From NCBI GenBank assembly GCA_020086605.1, contig JACBWW010000004.1, forward strand, positions 18,213,700 to 18,277,699: a stretch of DNA of 64,000 bases, read 5' to 3'. This document shows, piece by piece, positions 12,413 through 25,082 of this stretch. The DNA is from Lanius collurio. Lineage: Eukaryota > Chordata > Aves > Passeriformes > Laniidae. The notes below the pieces were generated by a model that worked only from the letters and a program-made list of their open reading frames with translations, was not told the origin of the DNA and did no database searches. A program made the translations under genes and the position numbers. Position 1 is the stretch's first letter. Each line of letters opens with the position of its first letter.

Positions 12413-15400
12413 CTGCAAAACACACAATAACACTGGTAAACAGGGAGTCCAAGGAAACACCGTTCCCCCACTCTGTAACAGATTTCAGTGCCAGCCCCAA
12501 GGACACAAATCTGCTCCACCAAGTGGGCAACCTGCAGTCTGCTGAAAAACCCTTCACATATCATAGGTACAGAACATAGCTCTATGGTTCCTGCCAAAGG
12601 ATCAAGCATAAGCTGGTCCTGGACCACAAACTCCACAGGACAGGAGCATGGCCCACACTGCCAGGCACAGAAGCAAGATGGGGCATGGCATATTTCCTGC
12701 TTAAGCCTGATGTTGCCACCTATCCTCTGGAAACACGAGGGCTCATACCAGTGTGGCACCCCAGACCGCAAATACAGGTGTGGCTGGGCTGACAAAAAAG
12801 CGTGAAAAACCGGGAAATGCCAACAGCAGAAAACATGCAGGAAAGGAAATCAAAGCAATCAAAGGAAAATACCTCAATCACTCTGCAAGTTCAGCACCAG
12901 GCAGCACACCACCACCTCTGTACCCAACTCTCTGGCTTTGGGAGTTGAGTGACTATGAAAAGAAATTTCCCAGGTGCTACAGTACCTGGTGCCAGTCCAC
13001 CTACAGCTCTTAACCAGACAAATCACGTTTCCCTACTGCTTCTATTAATCAAAATTGAGGCCATTTACAAAACATCAACCAAGCTGTGGCTGCAAGCTCT
13101 GCCTATTCCAGGCTAACACCAGATGCTGTGGAATCGCATGGTTCATCCCTTCCCCCATCAGAGACCTTGAGTCTTTGAAAAGACCGTTTCACCAAGAAGC
13201 AGGGTTTTCCATGGTTTAGAGTGTTTGTTTTCCTGTGCCTAACCTTGTTTAGGGTTAGGATTACTGCCCAAAGACATTAGTGCCTCCCAAGACACAAGGA
13301 CCGCAGCAATGAGGATGCAGCTTGCTATGGAACTGGCTCATTATAGCCTCGTCCTTTCAGACACTGACTCCCATGGGAAGCAGGAGGCCCCAGCACAGGT
13401 CTTCACGAATCAACTTCACAGTAATCAATCCAAACCACATTAACAAATGCAATGAGAGCCCCAGGCTGGCGTAAAGCGACACCTCAATGAGCCTCTGAGA
13501 GGAGATAAAGCTGCAGCACTTCCCTCCAATCAAGACTATTTTGCCAGCTTTATTGTTCTGAGACCCAAATATTTACATGTTTTGTCTTAAGGAGTAGCAT
13601 AGGATTTCACAAGGCAATTTGATTTGGCCCCAATTTCCCCTTAATGCACTGTAATATAAGATGCCCGCCTTCCAAAGACATTAGTGTGCTCAGTCCACGC
13701 AAGCACTTGAGTCAGGAGCCCCCCACCTGCTTGAGGGGATGGAGAAGGGTGCTAGTCTGTCTCTGGAAAGCTGTACCATCTGACAGCAAAGGCCTCAGAT
13801 GTATGCAGTGCTCAACTGAAAGGCTGATGAGCCCTGGCCAACTCACTGGAAGTTAAATACCTCCAAAGGCAGTAACCTGGTGGAGTGGCAGAAAGCAGAT
13901 GCTACAACTTGCTGTCTTCTAACAGCCCCTATATGCAAGTGTTACTAGCCCCTCCTGGTCTTCTGCTCAACGTTTACCAGTCTTCCACCAAAAAGCCCAC
14001 AGAAGAGGAACCAGAGACTACCCCTATTACAAGTAGCAGAAGACTCCCAAGGAATGACAGGCCATTAGGAAGCTATGTATCCCCTCATACCACAAGAGAA
14101 ACGTGGCCCCGAAGAAGCTGCACAGACTGTGGTACATACCTAAGAAAGAAGTCCTGAAAAACATGTTGCCGACCTCTCCAAAGAGAACCTGCAAGGTTTT
14201 GACTGCTGTTTAAAGGTGACTGCCTTCACCTGCTTCTACTCATAAAGGGAAAAAGATGTTTGCTCCTCACCTCATATCGATCTCATTGAAAGTAGTCAGC
14301 ATGGCACAAGTATTCTGAGCCTCCTTCAGCCGCTGAGCAATACGCTGACGCATCCTATTCATTTTCACCTGCAAATTAAAAAGGTATAAGCAGAAGCTGC
14401 CTCAAGCTCAACCAAGGGCAAAATGCACAAGGAACTCAAAAGGCCCTTCTCTTGCCATCTGACTGACTAGTAACAGATGGGCCAAAGTTTTCACTCCAGT
14501 TAAGGAGCACGATGGGCTGAGGAGTCTATTTCACTGCTCAGCTCAACACAGACTTGAAAAGCAGTGCTGAAGTGCATCACAGTATAGCTACTTCTGACCT
14601 CTACATCCCTCAAGACCTCCAAGCAAGCACAGCTTTCCATGTGGTTAACATGAGAAAAGCAAGACTGCTAAGAAAGCAGATTGCTCAACTATGCTCTCTT
14701 AAGAATGCACAAGGCAGCTTCAGCAGCCTCAACCCTTTGCTGAGAGCTTGTGGACAGACCAAGTGGATCACACTGAGTCCCTCTGTCCTCAGTCAGCAGA
14801 GCTCAAGACAAGACTTTTGCCTAGAAAAGACTTGCCAGATTGGTCCAGGCTCTTCCTCCACACCATGCATTAGTGGTTCCCTCATGTAGAGATTTTTCCC
14901 ATCTATCACAGCTCTGAGTGTGCACAGGCAGATACAGATACATCCAGAAAGCTTAAGGCTTATGCCAGAACAGATTATCACCTAGCAAAAGAAGTGCTGG
15001 CAAGGCCCTGTTCCCACAGCTTACCCTATGCTCTGATCTGGCACCTTTGGTGGGCACTGCCTCCCCAGGAGAGGCTGCCGCTGGGGCTGCAGCCGGCTTC
15101 ACAGCAGACACTGAGGGTGAAAAACACATCAGTCAAAAATAGAAGCCAGGTAGAAAAAGAGCTGAGTTAGAAAGCACATTTGAGCTTCTTGCTTAAGCAA
15201 CACAGAGTGGAAACAGCCGTGAATTAGGCTGGGAAGGCTCCAGGCATAGCTGAGCAATCCAGTCTAGAGCATGCAGGGCAATGCTGTGGGAGGCCTTCAC
15301 CACAAATGCCTCTGCTGTCTTTATCTTCACACATTCTCCCCCAAGAAGAGAGGCTTGAGAACAGGAACAAACAGCTGTTGCCTCACCTGGTTTGCTGTCA

Positions 15401-18400
15401 ATGGGCTGAGTTGATACAGGCGGCACTGGTGGCATTGTAGTGGGAATTGGTGCTGCAGCAGGGGGGGTAGGAGCAGGCGCAGCAACAGGTTCAGGGGCCG
15501 CAGGAGGAGGAGGGGCTGCTGCTGGCTTAGCCTTGGCAGGAGCAGCTGAGGGAAAAGGAAGAACCATGGTAAGGGCACCAGCTTCCACTGGCAGAGATCT
15601 GTGAATCCAACCAACCTAACAAAAGTAAACGCTCAGGCATGGTGCCTTTATGTGCTCAGTACTACTGAGTTGACTGAAGTCACCACAAGAAAGTCATTGT
15701 GAAAGTGTTCTACTCATTGACACCCTTGACCTCCCTTGTGCAGGAGACTGGATGCTACAGAGATGAGGGCACAGAAAAGAGTTAGGGGAATTCTCAACTA
15801 GCTATAGCTAAGAGCTCAATCTCCTCCAGAGGGAACAAAAGAGAAGATCCCCCTCAGAAGGACTAAAATGATACTTTTCTAATGGACAACAGAATAGGAT
15901 TATTTTCTTCCAGTTACAGAGGCAGATGGAAGGAATTATTTAACCTCTCTCTTCGCTTTCATCTGCAGAAAAAAAATGGTGGAAACACAAAGGCCTATGC
16001 AAGTAATATATGCCTGACTTACCTCCAGTTTTCCTGAGTTTGAATAGAGGTGTCCCCCCTTCCACTTTGCCACCATCAGGTACCAGAAGGGCTTCAATCA
16101 CACCAGCTGCTGGGGCTGGAACTTGCACTGATGTCTGAAAAAAAAAGAAAATCAATGAAATTCTTTCAAACATTGGTTGGAGAACAAGTGCCCAAGAGAA
16201 GATGCCAATATGTGCAGACACACATTGTATTTGGCACAGACAGCAGCTATGTCTCACACTATTTGCACTAGTTTTCACACCCTTCACTGGGATTTTGTGC
16301 CAATAGTTAGAAGTTTTAGGAGATGCTGGCAGTGTAATGGATAGCCTGATCTCCAGGGTAGTCAGGAGTACCGACCCACTGCCAGCATCTTCCTGACAGC
16401 AAAGCTGAAAACAGAACTTGGCAGAGAATTCAGCAAGAGCTTCGAGGCTTAACAGTCCTTTAAGGGGTGGAAAAACTTAAAGCCTAAATTTAAAACAATT
16501 TGAAGATAACCTATGGCTTGCATATTTCTCCTTTGTTTAAATGCAAACAGGTTTCAAAACTTAGAGCACTCAGATTGGAAGGAGGAGTAGAATTACAACT
16601 CCAACGAACATCAACACCAGCAATGACTAATCAAATGAATGAGTAAGGGTTATGAATTCTCACTTAAGGCAAAGCAAGTTTTCATACCAGATGAGAAAAG
16701 CTTTTCTCCACGAAGAGAACAGGAGACACAGTCAGGGCCCTGCAGGCTCTAGGAGCTCTTAGCAGGAGAGAAGCCATACAGAGTACTGCTACAGAACTAG
16801 AAAAAGTTTTGGTCCAGAAACTCCTACCTTGTCTGTTTCAATCTCACACACCACTTCATCTTCCGCCACTGTGTCTCCAACAGCTGAATGACAGATATGA
16901 AGACCACTGTGAGGAGAGAGGTGTGCTCTGGCCTCCCCTCTTTACCCATAGCAGTTTCCCACACTAACCCATAACTTTATCACCCCAGTTCTCCACAACT
17001 TCTAAAGAAAAGACTAGCTCAAACAATCTATTGCACAGTTAAGAAGAGTCTGATTCCAGCTTAGGGTATCTTCCTTCATCCAACATCACAATCACCCCAA
17101 CTGAGAGAGGTGATGAGGCAGTAACTGCAATCCTTACCCCTTAGGAGAGCTGCAATTAAATGCCTCATTTGTCACAGACTGAAAGGCACCGAGCAGAATG
17201 TCAGCCGGTGAACTGTAATGCGGCCAACACAGCAGTAAGTGGTAAGAATTTCAGGGAAGAGGCAATTGCTTACCTTTCTCCCACCTGACATCTCCTTCTG
17301 TGACTGACTCTGCAAAGGCTGGTGTGTTCACCGTAACCACGTCATCCCCTGTGAGAGAGACAAACAGACTTGACTGCATTTAGAGCTAAAAATTTCTTCA
17401 TTGCTTCATTCTTGTCACCACAACTCTGCTAAAGGGGGTAGGCCATCAGACATCAATTGCTGTCCGTCTCCTTGCTTCAACACTGATCTGTATTTAAACA
17501 CCAGAACAACTCACATTTGACTGAAAGCCACATTGTGACAGGAATGCCAGACAAATACTTTAGGGCCCTGGGAAATAAACCCTGAATCACCCATGCAGGC
17601 AGGACAGCAGTGAGCCTTGACCAAGGACAAAAGGTAGCTTTGACTGTTGGCAGGACAGCAAGAGGTAGCAAAAGAAGCATCACACTAATTCCTGACTTTT
17701 TACTTACTATGGACCGCAGTGGTTCTGAAGTAGCGGACAGTGAAGACACTGGAGCTATTTACTCTGCAGAAAGAGAGAAAAGTATGAACACAGAATAACA
17801 TTCCTCTGCAGGCTGCCAGCATCAAGCTCTGATGTGAAAGGCTGCTTGGCTGTTCTGACGTACTTGTTCAAAAGGACTCCTACTTACTGTTCAAGCTGCA
17901 ACAATCCAGTAAGAAAGGAAACATTACATCCTACCATCACTAGTGCTCTCAGAAACTCTGTGAACTGATATGTATGGAATTTCAATTTAGACAGACAACC
18001 CAAGAGAACCCTCATGGTTTAAATACTAATTAAAGGGTGACCTGGCCAGCCCATGTAACATCCAAGACTAGCACAATAACAATTTTTTTACCTCCAGATT
18101 AGGACTGTCATCTCTACAGAAGTTGTTAAATTGCTCAAAAAAAAAAAAAAAAAAAGAATCATAAATTGCCTATGGCAACGCATCCAAAACCCTATTTCCC
18201 TCCACCATGTTTCTTCACAGGGAGCTGGCAATCCCAAGCATTCTAAAGGAGGATTTTTGTAACTACTGACATTACATGTGGAAAACCAAAACAAATGTGC
18301 TTTAGCATTTCCTCTAGCACAGGCTACTTTGTACAAACAGACCAGTATTTCAGGCTTTTATGCATGTACTCTCATGGTTATTTCCCCAAATATATTTTTA

Positions 18401-20152
18401 TAAGACCACCTAAGTAAAGCAAACCCTGACATGTGAACAACATCTCTGTGAACGACCTCACTTCTCCTGACAGAAAACCTACCAGATACCATCACAGAGC
18501 AAACAACACCTCTAGTCAGATAATCAAAGAGTAGAGATCCATTTATCACTGGTATCCTCATTCCTGTCCCTTCCTTGTCTCAGTATCCGGTTACAGACAA
18601 AGCTTGTTTTCTAGATTTTGTTAGGGCTAGCTCCATACTCCTGCAATGTGCACAAGGATTTCATGACAACCAACCACGTTCTGTTTCTCAGACCTCAAAT
18701 CTTATCATGGCTAGAGAAGCCCAAGTCTCCCCACTTGACAGTTTTCCTGGGGATACTTACACAAGTTTTCTGCTGTTTGTGTAAGCCAGTCCTTGGCTTC
18801 CAGACACACCTGTGAATGAGAAAGGAGTTACCCACAGGAATACTATCCAGCTGTCCAGCCCTCACGTACCCCACCAGATAAAAGAAGGCAGAGGACACCA
18901 CTGCCCACCCCGAAAGAAGTTTAGGACCACGTGGGGAATACATCCATGCAGAGACACCTCAGTGCCATCAAACCTGCCCAGAGCTTTCCAAGGACAGTGG
19001 TCTTGTCTTCATCTAGATTTACAGGGATGGGAAAAACAGTTACAGCTTGACAACAAAGCTAATAACTCTGAAAAGGGCAAACAAAACAGCAACTACCCCA
19101 TTCAGAGCAAAACCAGAAAAGAGCTATGAGGAACCACCTCCAGGACTGCTGTGTTACTCACACCCATACAAAGGGTAGGAGCAAGGTATCAGCCTTGTAA
19201 GGGCACCCCCAGTAAGCCTCACAGTCGCAGAGACAGCTAAGGAGGCAAAAAAAACTGAAAAGAGGGTGTAGGGCAGAGTAACGAGCCACCATCATCCCTC
19301 TTCTCTGCCCACTCCCTGTCCAGAGAAATTGTTTTCCAAAACTCGCAACAGGGAAATACTTGCACAGCTTCCCCAGTTTCACATACCCCACTGTCCCTTT
19401 CCCACACTGCTCATATGCCCTGACACTGCAATTTTTATTACGAACTGAACTCCTGTCCTTTGTCTCTTACAGGGCACTGAGCAGTTTTCCAGACTGATCT
19501 TAAAGAGAGTCAGCATAGTAACTGGAGAAAATAATTATCTCAATTACACAATGCCAGAGGGAAGAACCATTTCCCCACTTGATTTTTTAAAAAAGCAATA
19601 CAATTTCTACACCACCCCTAACTAAAGAGTTGATACTGGAATTCTAGAAACCAAAAAAGATAAGCAGATTTAACTGGTTTCTCAAAGTGGAAGCAGAAGT
19701 GAGTGAAATAATGCTATTCAAACACAGTATAGCTAGGAAAAACAGAGCTCTAAGGAAAAACAATTTAAGCACAGAAGTGGAGTTCACAGGCACACTAGAT
19801 TTGACATGTTACTTAATATTCACGCATCATTTTCGAAAGAGTTTATTAGAGAGCTAGGGCTCTGCAACAGCATGTGCTTCAAGCACTGCAATGCTTGAAA
19901 TACTTTGTGCTGCTGCTGTGAAATCTTAACCAGGGCCAAATGGATCAGGCAGCATGTACATCAGGCAAGTGAGACACTCACATGGAAACTTAGCTCATTG
20001 CACTGTTTCTTCAAGACATGACTGACAGAAATAAACCCCATCAGACCTATTACAAACCTCCATCATCAGCTCTGTTCTTTCTAGGTAGTCTGAAATGAAA
20101 TAAAAGTGTAATACTCACCAGACAGAGGGCATCTTGCCAGAGTACAGTTCCC
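9437..20152 (-). CDS. DLST: DLST, dihydrolipoyllysine-residue succinyltransferase (E2 of 2-oxoglutarate dehydrogenase), first exon missing
   Basis: This enzyme moves the succinyl group from lipoyl-lysine to CoA in the mitochondrial 2-oxoglutarate dehydrogenase complex of the TCA cycle. In transcription order the exons are 20119-20152, 18761-18809, 17708-17763, 17274-17348, 16828-16883, 16023-16134, 15387-15545, 15025-15110, 14271-14368, 12282-12412, 11642-11715, 10717-10800, 10037-10204 and 9437-9571. All junctions are GT/AG and phases agree, giving 438 residues and a TAG stop at 9437-9439. Seen: the end of the transit peptide (VRYFRTTAV), a lipoyl domain with ETDK (lipoylated lysine), an Ala/Pro linker, then the catalytic core ending in TYDHRLIDG with the active-site His and Asp. 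No separate E3-binding domain is visible between linker and core, as in animal DLST. The human protein is 453 residues; the roughly 21 residues of exon 1, including the start codon, are not in readable sequence. Confidence 0.97.
15387..15545 (-). other. DLST: DLST alanine/proline-rich linker exon
   Basis: This 159-base exon encodes a flexible tether made almost only of Ala, Pro, Val and Thr (for example [20 protein letters not shown]). It lets the lipoyl domain swing between E1, E2 and E3 active sites. It is low in complexity but continuous in frame, starting with GCT codons after ...RKTG and ending in SKP. Confidence 0.9.
16023..17348 (-). other. DLST: DLST lipoyl-domain exons
   Basis: Three exons (17274-17348, 16828-16883, 16023-16134) encode the biotinyl/lipoyl domain: [17 protein letters not shown], then [18 protein letters not shown], then [20 protein letters not shown]. 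The lysine in ETDK, the last codon of the middle exon, is the lipoate attachment site by family knowledge, so the exon junction falls directly behind the modified residue. Confidence 0.93.
18137..18155. repeat. 19-base poly(A) tract in a DLST intron
   Basis: An uninterrupted run of A on the + strand (T on the DLST sense strand) between exons 18761-18809 and 17708-17763. It lies too far from the next acceptor to act as its pyrimidine tract. Confidence 0.8.
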
Positions 20153-23100
20153 CTGTCAGAGAGAAGAGGATGTATTAGTATTGCAAGAAGACAAACCCAT
20201 CCTAGAAGGACTGTGGTTTTTCCCTGAGATCTGCATCAGACACAGGACCCACCATTTCCATGCTCCAGTCTGCAGGCATGGTACTTCCCCACAGTGTGCT
20301 AGAGCAGGAGAGCACCTATGTCCTTCTCTTTCCTTTGTCTCCTCCCAGGGTGCTTTACAATGTAGTGATGTTAAATTTGATGCTTTTGTTTTTCAGTTCT
20401 GGCTCCAGCAGTTTTGACCTTCTCATCCACACTTTCCTCTTTAAAAAGGAACAGATTTCCAATAAAATTTGCTATGAATGAGAAGGTAAAGGGTAGCTAC
20501 TGGACATGATGAAAAAACATCCCATGATGTTTACTCCTACAGTCATGAATGCAGCATCTAGGGTTTTTTAAAAAAAATTCTAAAGCTATGGAGCCTTTGA
20601 ACTCCAGAAGGCCAGAATTCCTCTCAATGGCAAAATTTCTACTGCTGTCAGTAAGCCAGGAATTCCACATTCTTTGATGTTTCACTTCATACTGTGTAAT
20701 CATTGACTACACCCCTAGCTCAGCATAACAGTGCCCAAAAAGCAGAAGACATTTCAAGATACGACCCTTACATATTTCTCTCACATCAAACTTGCAGGAC
20801 AGAAGAAGCTAAGAACTCTTTAAAAGCAGTAGGAAAATAGCACTGTAACCATGACTGAAATGCAGTCGACTGGCTTAGAACAACAGCAGCTCAAGAGTTC
20901 AACGCACCCTTATCCAGCAGCTAAGGTAAGAGGTAAAAGTTTTATTTCCTTCACACATTCAGCATCTGAAGTAAAGTTTGTATACAAGTCCTGATTTCAG
21001 CTTCAGCAAAGCAAGCAGGATGGAATATAACTGACCTTAAATATCAAAATAATTTGAGAAGCTGGGTGGCAGGACAACATAGAGACCAAGGACCAACAAT
21101 ATATTTAAGCTTGGCACACCTTCTACAGGACTGAGTGCTGTAGCATATAAAAACATGTTCAATGAACTCTTTGTAACAAAACCACTAACAGGCCTGGAAT
21201 CGAGCCCTTGGCAGTTTAATTATCCAAGTATAAATGGATTTGGCTTTTTGGATAACAACACAGAGTCAACTCAATGACCATGGGGCAATTCAACAGGGTT
21301 ATGATTAGCTGTGCCAATGATGCAGGCAGCCAGTCTGACTTACTGCTAAGCTCCAGCACAACACCATGCAGCTACCCTGCTTGCCAGTTCACTGCAGGGA
21401 CCAATAATCCTGAACCAACAGTCCTGCAAAACCAGCTTCAGGCAGGGCCTGCTGGAGACCCTGCCCCACGTCTGGCTGGGCAAGCGGAAGCAGGAAGTAC
21501 TTTGCAGACTTTGTAGAGTCATCTTGAATGCTACAATGCCTAATCTTGGTGCAGCACTGTCCCCTGCTAATTCAGATCTGGTTTGTGAAGAGCCAGCTCT
21601 AAGCCAGGATCAGTAAGACAAACGCCAACTTAACTCCACTGGGTCAGCTGTCTAGAGCACCACAATCCTCAGCATTCCGTATTGATCATATTTTCCCCAC
21701 CTTCTGTAGTGTCCCAGATAACATGGGGTCAATCACAAATAGAGTATCAAATGACTTAGTTCCCCTCTACCCATTAATGTTTTTCCTGGTGCTTTATTAA
21801 AAAAGTGGTTAAAGGCATTCCTAGCATGCTAGACAGTAAATTGTTAAGAAAGGAACAGCCTCAGACTGAAGCAAAACCAGACAATCTTATTTGCTCAGGA
21901 CCAGCTTACCAGGGAGTTAAAACAAAACAAAGAAGTTTAGAAGGCCTATCCTAAAATAAATCACTGTGAGAAAACACATCTGCAGCTCTCTTCCATCAGT
22001 GGTGGCAAGTCTGTGTTCTACAACCACAGCAAATTAAGGAAAAAATTGCTATCACTCTACCCTTCATCTTTTAGCTTAAGAAATTAGGGAAAGAGCTTAA
22101 AGTGAGGAGGAAGCCACTACTAAAAGATTGAGATTTCTCTGGCTTACATTCTGCAGAACTGCTGTGTGTCTTTCTCTTAGTCACAGTACCTCAGAGATGG
22201 ACATGCAGCTTCAGGAGACACCTGACAGCACTACTTCCCGTTCCGTATTTTCCCTGAAAGAATCATTCTGATTGCACCTGCTCCTGGAGCACTGGGCTAA
22301 ATCTGCCCTCTACCTTCCATTGGAATTTTTTCAGCAAGAATGGAACTATTTTGGTTTTGCTACCTGGCATTAGCACTTTGGGCGACTTTAAAAAGACAGC
22401 CTTCACTTGGGAAAAGAAGTCTTGGTCTAATCAGTCAGTGACTCATGTACCAAGTGATTAATTTTTCCCTCTCGTTTCACATGACTTCTCAGAATTGTTT
22501 TTATAACTGTTATTACGTCAAAGTGACCCTGGCACACACCGTCCCAGGCCACACCTTTCAAGGAGCCATCACGTTCCAGTAGGTCACTATGCATTGACAT
22601 AAACGATGGTCTACATTAGCTTAGGCAGCAGCCTGTAAATCAACAGTGAGGGACCAGTTCAGGTAAGGAATCTGATGAACTTGACAGTGCAGCTCATTTC
22701 AACAGAGGCAAACCAGAAGGCCAGTGCCATGCAGCTCCAACAACAGGCAAAGCAGCAAACGGTTCTCCAGCCATGGCTTCTCCAGAGCAAAGCAGTTACT
22801 GCTTCGACAAGGATGAGCACAAACCACTGCTACACGCAAAAACCCCACTGCATGGCTTTCATGGATATCAACACAATCATATATAGCATGGCAGGGCAGA
22901 TGCCAAGATGGGATGGAGATAACGATGCTGAGTGGTGAAGGATACTGTTACTAAGACAACAGGATGAGAATTCCTCCAGCACGAGGGGAGGATCAAACAG
23001 GGAAGAAAAAGTTCTTTACGAACTCCTCCCCAGATAAACAAAAGGATTTGATTCTCAAAGCATTGCATGCAGCTCCTGATCAAACCAATCTTTTCCAGAC

Positions 23101-23671
23101 TAGCTCTTCTCTGGACTTATGTCATCCCTTAATGTCTGTCTGCCCCTGCCTCGAGTCTAACGTGCTACAGGCTATTGATGCACATTCACGGTTTCTACTT
23201 GATGTATAAATTCAGGACCTTTTCTTCTTTTATAGACAGTCAAACCTTCCTCACCCTCATTGACGCCGCTCTCCTCCCATTCAGTCCTCCACTTCTGAAT
23301 TTTGTACACATCTACTGTTCTCACTTCTGCCATCAGAGGTTTGCCAAATTCTGAAATTTCTTTCTATCTCTCCAAAAAGCATGTATACACCATCAGCAAA
23401 ATTTACTTCCCATATCTCTGCTCAAATGGAAATCAAACTACTACTACAACTTTTCCAGTACATCTAACAGGTTAACTAGCATTCAGCCTAAAACCTCTTG
23501 ATTTTCAGACTAGTTTTGTAAAAAGTCTGAATACTCCACTCCCTGTTCTGCATAATTACACAGCACCACTAAGAGCTGACAAAGTGTATATATTGCTAAA
23601 ATGCCATTTTAATAAGCTTGTTTAAACTGCATTATAATCAGTTTGTCTCTACATATATGTATAACACACTG
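20153..23671 (-). other. DLST: DLST first intron, visible part
   Basis: Sequence upstream (on the - strand) of the GNCTLAR exon. The acceptor is at 20153-20154. No ATG-containing exon encoding a mitochondrial leader with a matching phase 0 donor was found up to the assembly gap. No repeat family was recognised. Confidence 0.6.
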
Positions 23672-23990
23672 NNNNNNNNNNNNNNNNNNNNNNNNNNNNN
23701 NNNNNNNNNNNNNNNNNNNNNNNNNNNNNNNNNNNNNNNNNNNNNNNNNNNNNNNNNNNNNNNNNNNNNNNNNNNNNNNNNNNNNNNNNNNNNNNNNNNN
23801 NNNNNNNNNNNNNNNNNNNNNNNNNNNNNNNNNNNNNNNNNNNNNNNNNNNNNNNNNNNNNNNNNNNNNNNNNNNNNNNNNNNNNNNNNNNNNNNNNNNN
23901 NNNNNNNNNNNNNNNNNNNNNNNNNNNNNNNNNNNNNNNNNNNNNNNNNNNNNNNNNNNNNNNNNNNNNNNNNNNNNNNNNNNNNNNNNN
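23672..23990. other. assembly gap, 319 N
   Basis: Unsequenced bases between the 5' side of DLST and the CpG-rich block. Open frames running through this block in several frames are artefacts of N. The DLST first exon and promoter could lie in it. Confidence 0.99.
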
Positions 23991-24699
23991 TGTCATCTGC
24001 TTTTACCACAGCCTCCTGCCTACACAGTGAATACACTAAACATTGCCATGCTCAGTAGGCATGTGGAAGCAAAGCAGATGAAGCCCCAGGAACAGCAAGC
24101 ATGGCTAGACTTTGCCCACCTATCTACAGCTCCTGCGTGAGGAGAAGTGTCTGACAACCACGTGCTGCTGGGGCAGGTAGGTTTGTCCTGGGGCTGGGGT
24201 CAGGATGTGCTCAACTGGGAGGGATGTCAGCTCTGCTGGTGCTGTCTCTGAAGCACCTTGCAACAAGCAAGAGACTGCATTGCTGCTTTTCCCTTGTTGT
24301 CCCCTTTCTTGGCCATGTCCTATGCTGCAGACTTCCAGGCCAGCCAAAATGCCTCCATGCCCCCATGGTATGGGATGCCGGAAACGGCTGGGCACTTTCC
24401 ATGGAAGATGGGTAGCTGGTGTGATCTGGGCCACCTCCTTCCTTGGCTGTGGCACTGCTTGTCAGCTTGGTGTATTTGCATCGTCTCTCCAACAGTTCAC
24501 CATCCTGGGTCTTGAATGAAGCTTCCAAGCCAAATTCCAGGGGAAAATTGCTCTTCTGAGCCTCTGCCCATTTGGGCAGCCAGCAACTCGGCACCTGATA
24601 GCCCTTGTCTGTCTGGCTCCAGGGGCTGTAAGTGTGGGAGACAGCAGGGAAGGTAGCTGGACGCCGGGGTTGGACCTGACCTCCTGGATGTCCATCTGC
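23991..24699. other. DLST-PROX2 intergenic sequence before the CpG block
   Basis: Moderately GC-rich, without a recognisable exon. Overlapping open frames on both strands continue into the CpG-rich block and show no known domain. Confidence 0.5.
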
Positions 24700-24980
24700 A
24701 TATTCAGAAGTCGTTCCCAGCTGGTTGGCTGCCTCCGGCCTCCCCGCTCCCTCTTTAAAGGCCCCGAGCGCAGCGGGAGGACGCGCCGGCGCTGCCTCCG
24801 TGGCACCCCGCGTTCCCGGGCCCGCCCGTGGGGACCGCGCTCCCCGGCCCCGGGAGCTGCCGGCGGCTCGGCTCGGGGACCGCTGCCACACAACAGAGGG
24901 ATGCGACAGCTGCGGAAGGCTCTAGGGGGAACTGCCGTCTGGAGGGACAGCACGCTGCTCCGTGCACGGCTGTCCCACCG
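24700..24980. promoter_or_regulatory. CpG-rich block, likely promoter between divergent DLST and PROX2
   Basis: CG dinucleotides are densely packed at about 24760-24910 (GAGCGCAGCGGGAGGACGCG, CGGCGGCTCGGCTCGG), in clear contrast to the surrounding sequence. GGGCCCGCCCG and CCCCGGCCCCGGG stretches resemble SP/KLF-type GC boxes. A strong U2-type donor (AAG/GTAAGAGG) follows on the + strand at 25083. This fits a non-coding first exon for PROX2, a promoter for DLST, or both. Assignment is inferred from position and composition only. Confidence 0.55.
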
Positions 24981-25082
24981 AGGAGCACCCGAGGAGCCCA
25001 CGTGGGGTGCCTTCAGTTTTGGAGAAGGCACTCTGCCCTCCTCTTCTGAACATCTTCATTTGGTTCCTGTCTCTTTCCTAAG
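24901..25082 (+). other. PROX2: possible 5' UTR exon of PROX2 (end of exon)
   Basis: A CCTAAG/GTAAGAGG donor at 25083 closes a stretch that starts in the CpG-rich block. Splicing to the strong acceptor at 27237-27238 would bring it to the PROX2 start. The short frame beginning with the ATG at 24901 would stop soon after either candidate junction, so it would be at most an upstream ORF. The left edge is arbitrary. Confidence 0.3.

Noticed and set aside
20055..20075. Box C-like CTGATGATGG on the - strand, considered as a box C/D snoRNA in the DLST intron
   Set aside because: No box D at a suitable distance and no terminal stem was seen.
23618..24140. Long open frames on both strands around 23.6-24.1 kb
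   Set aside because: They run through the assembly gap and are mostly undefined residues.
24462..25031. 189-codon frame on the - strand across the CpG-rich block, considered as the DLST start
   Set aside because: It does not resemble the DLST leader, has no donor in the needed phase, and its length reflects GC-rich composition.
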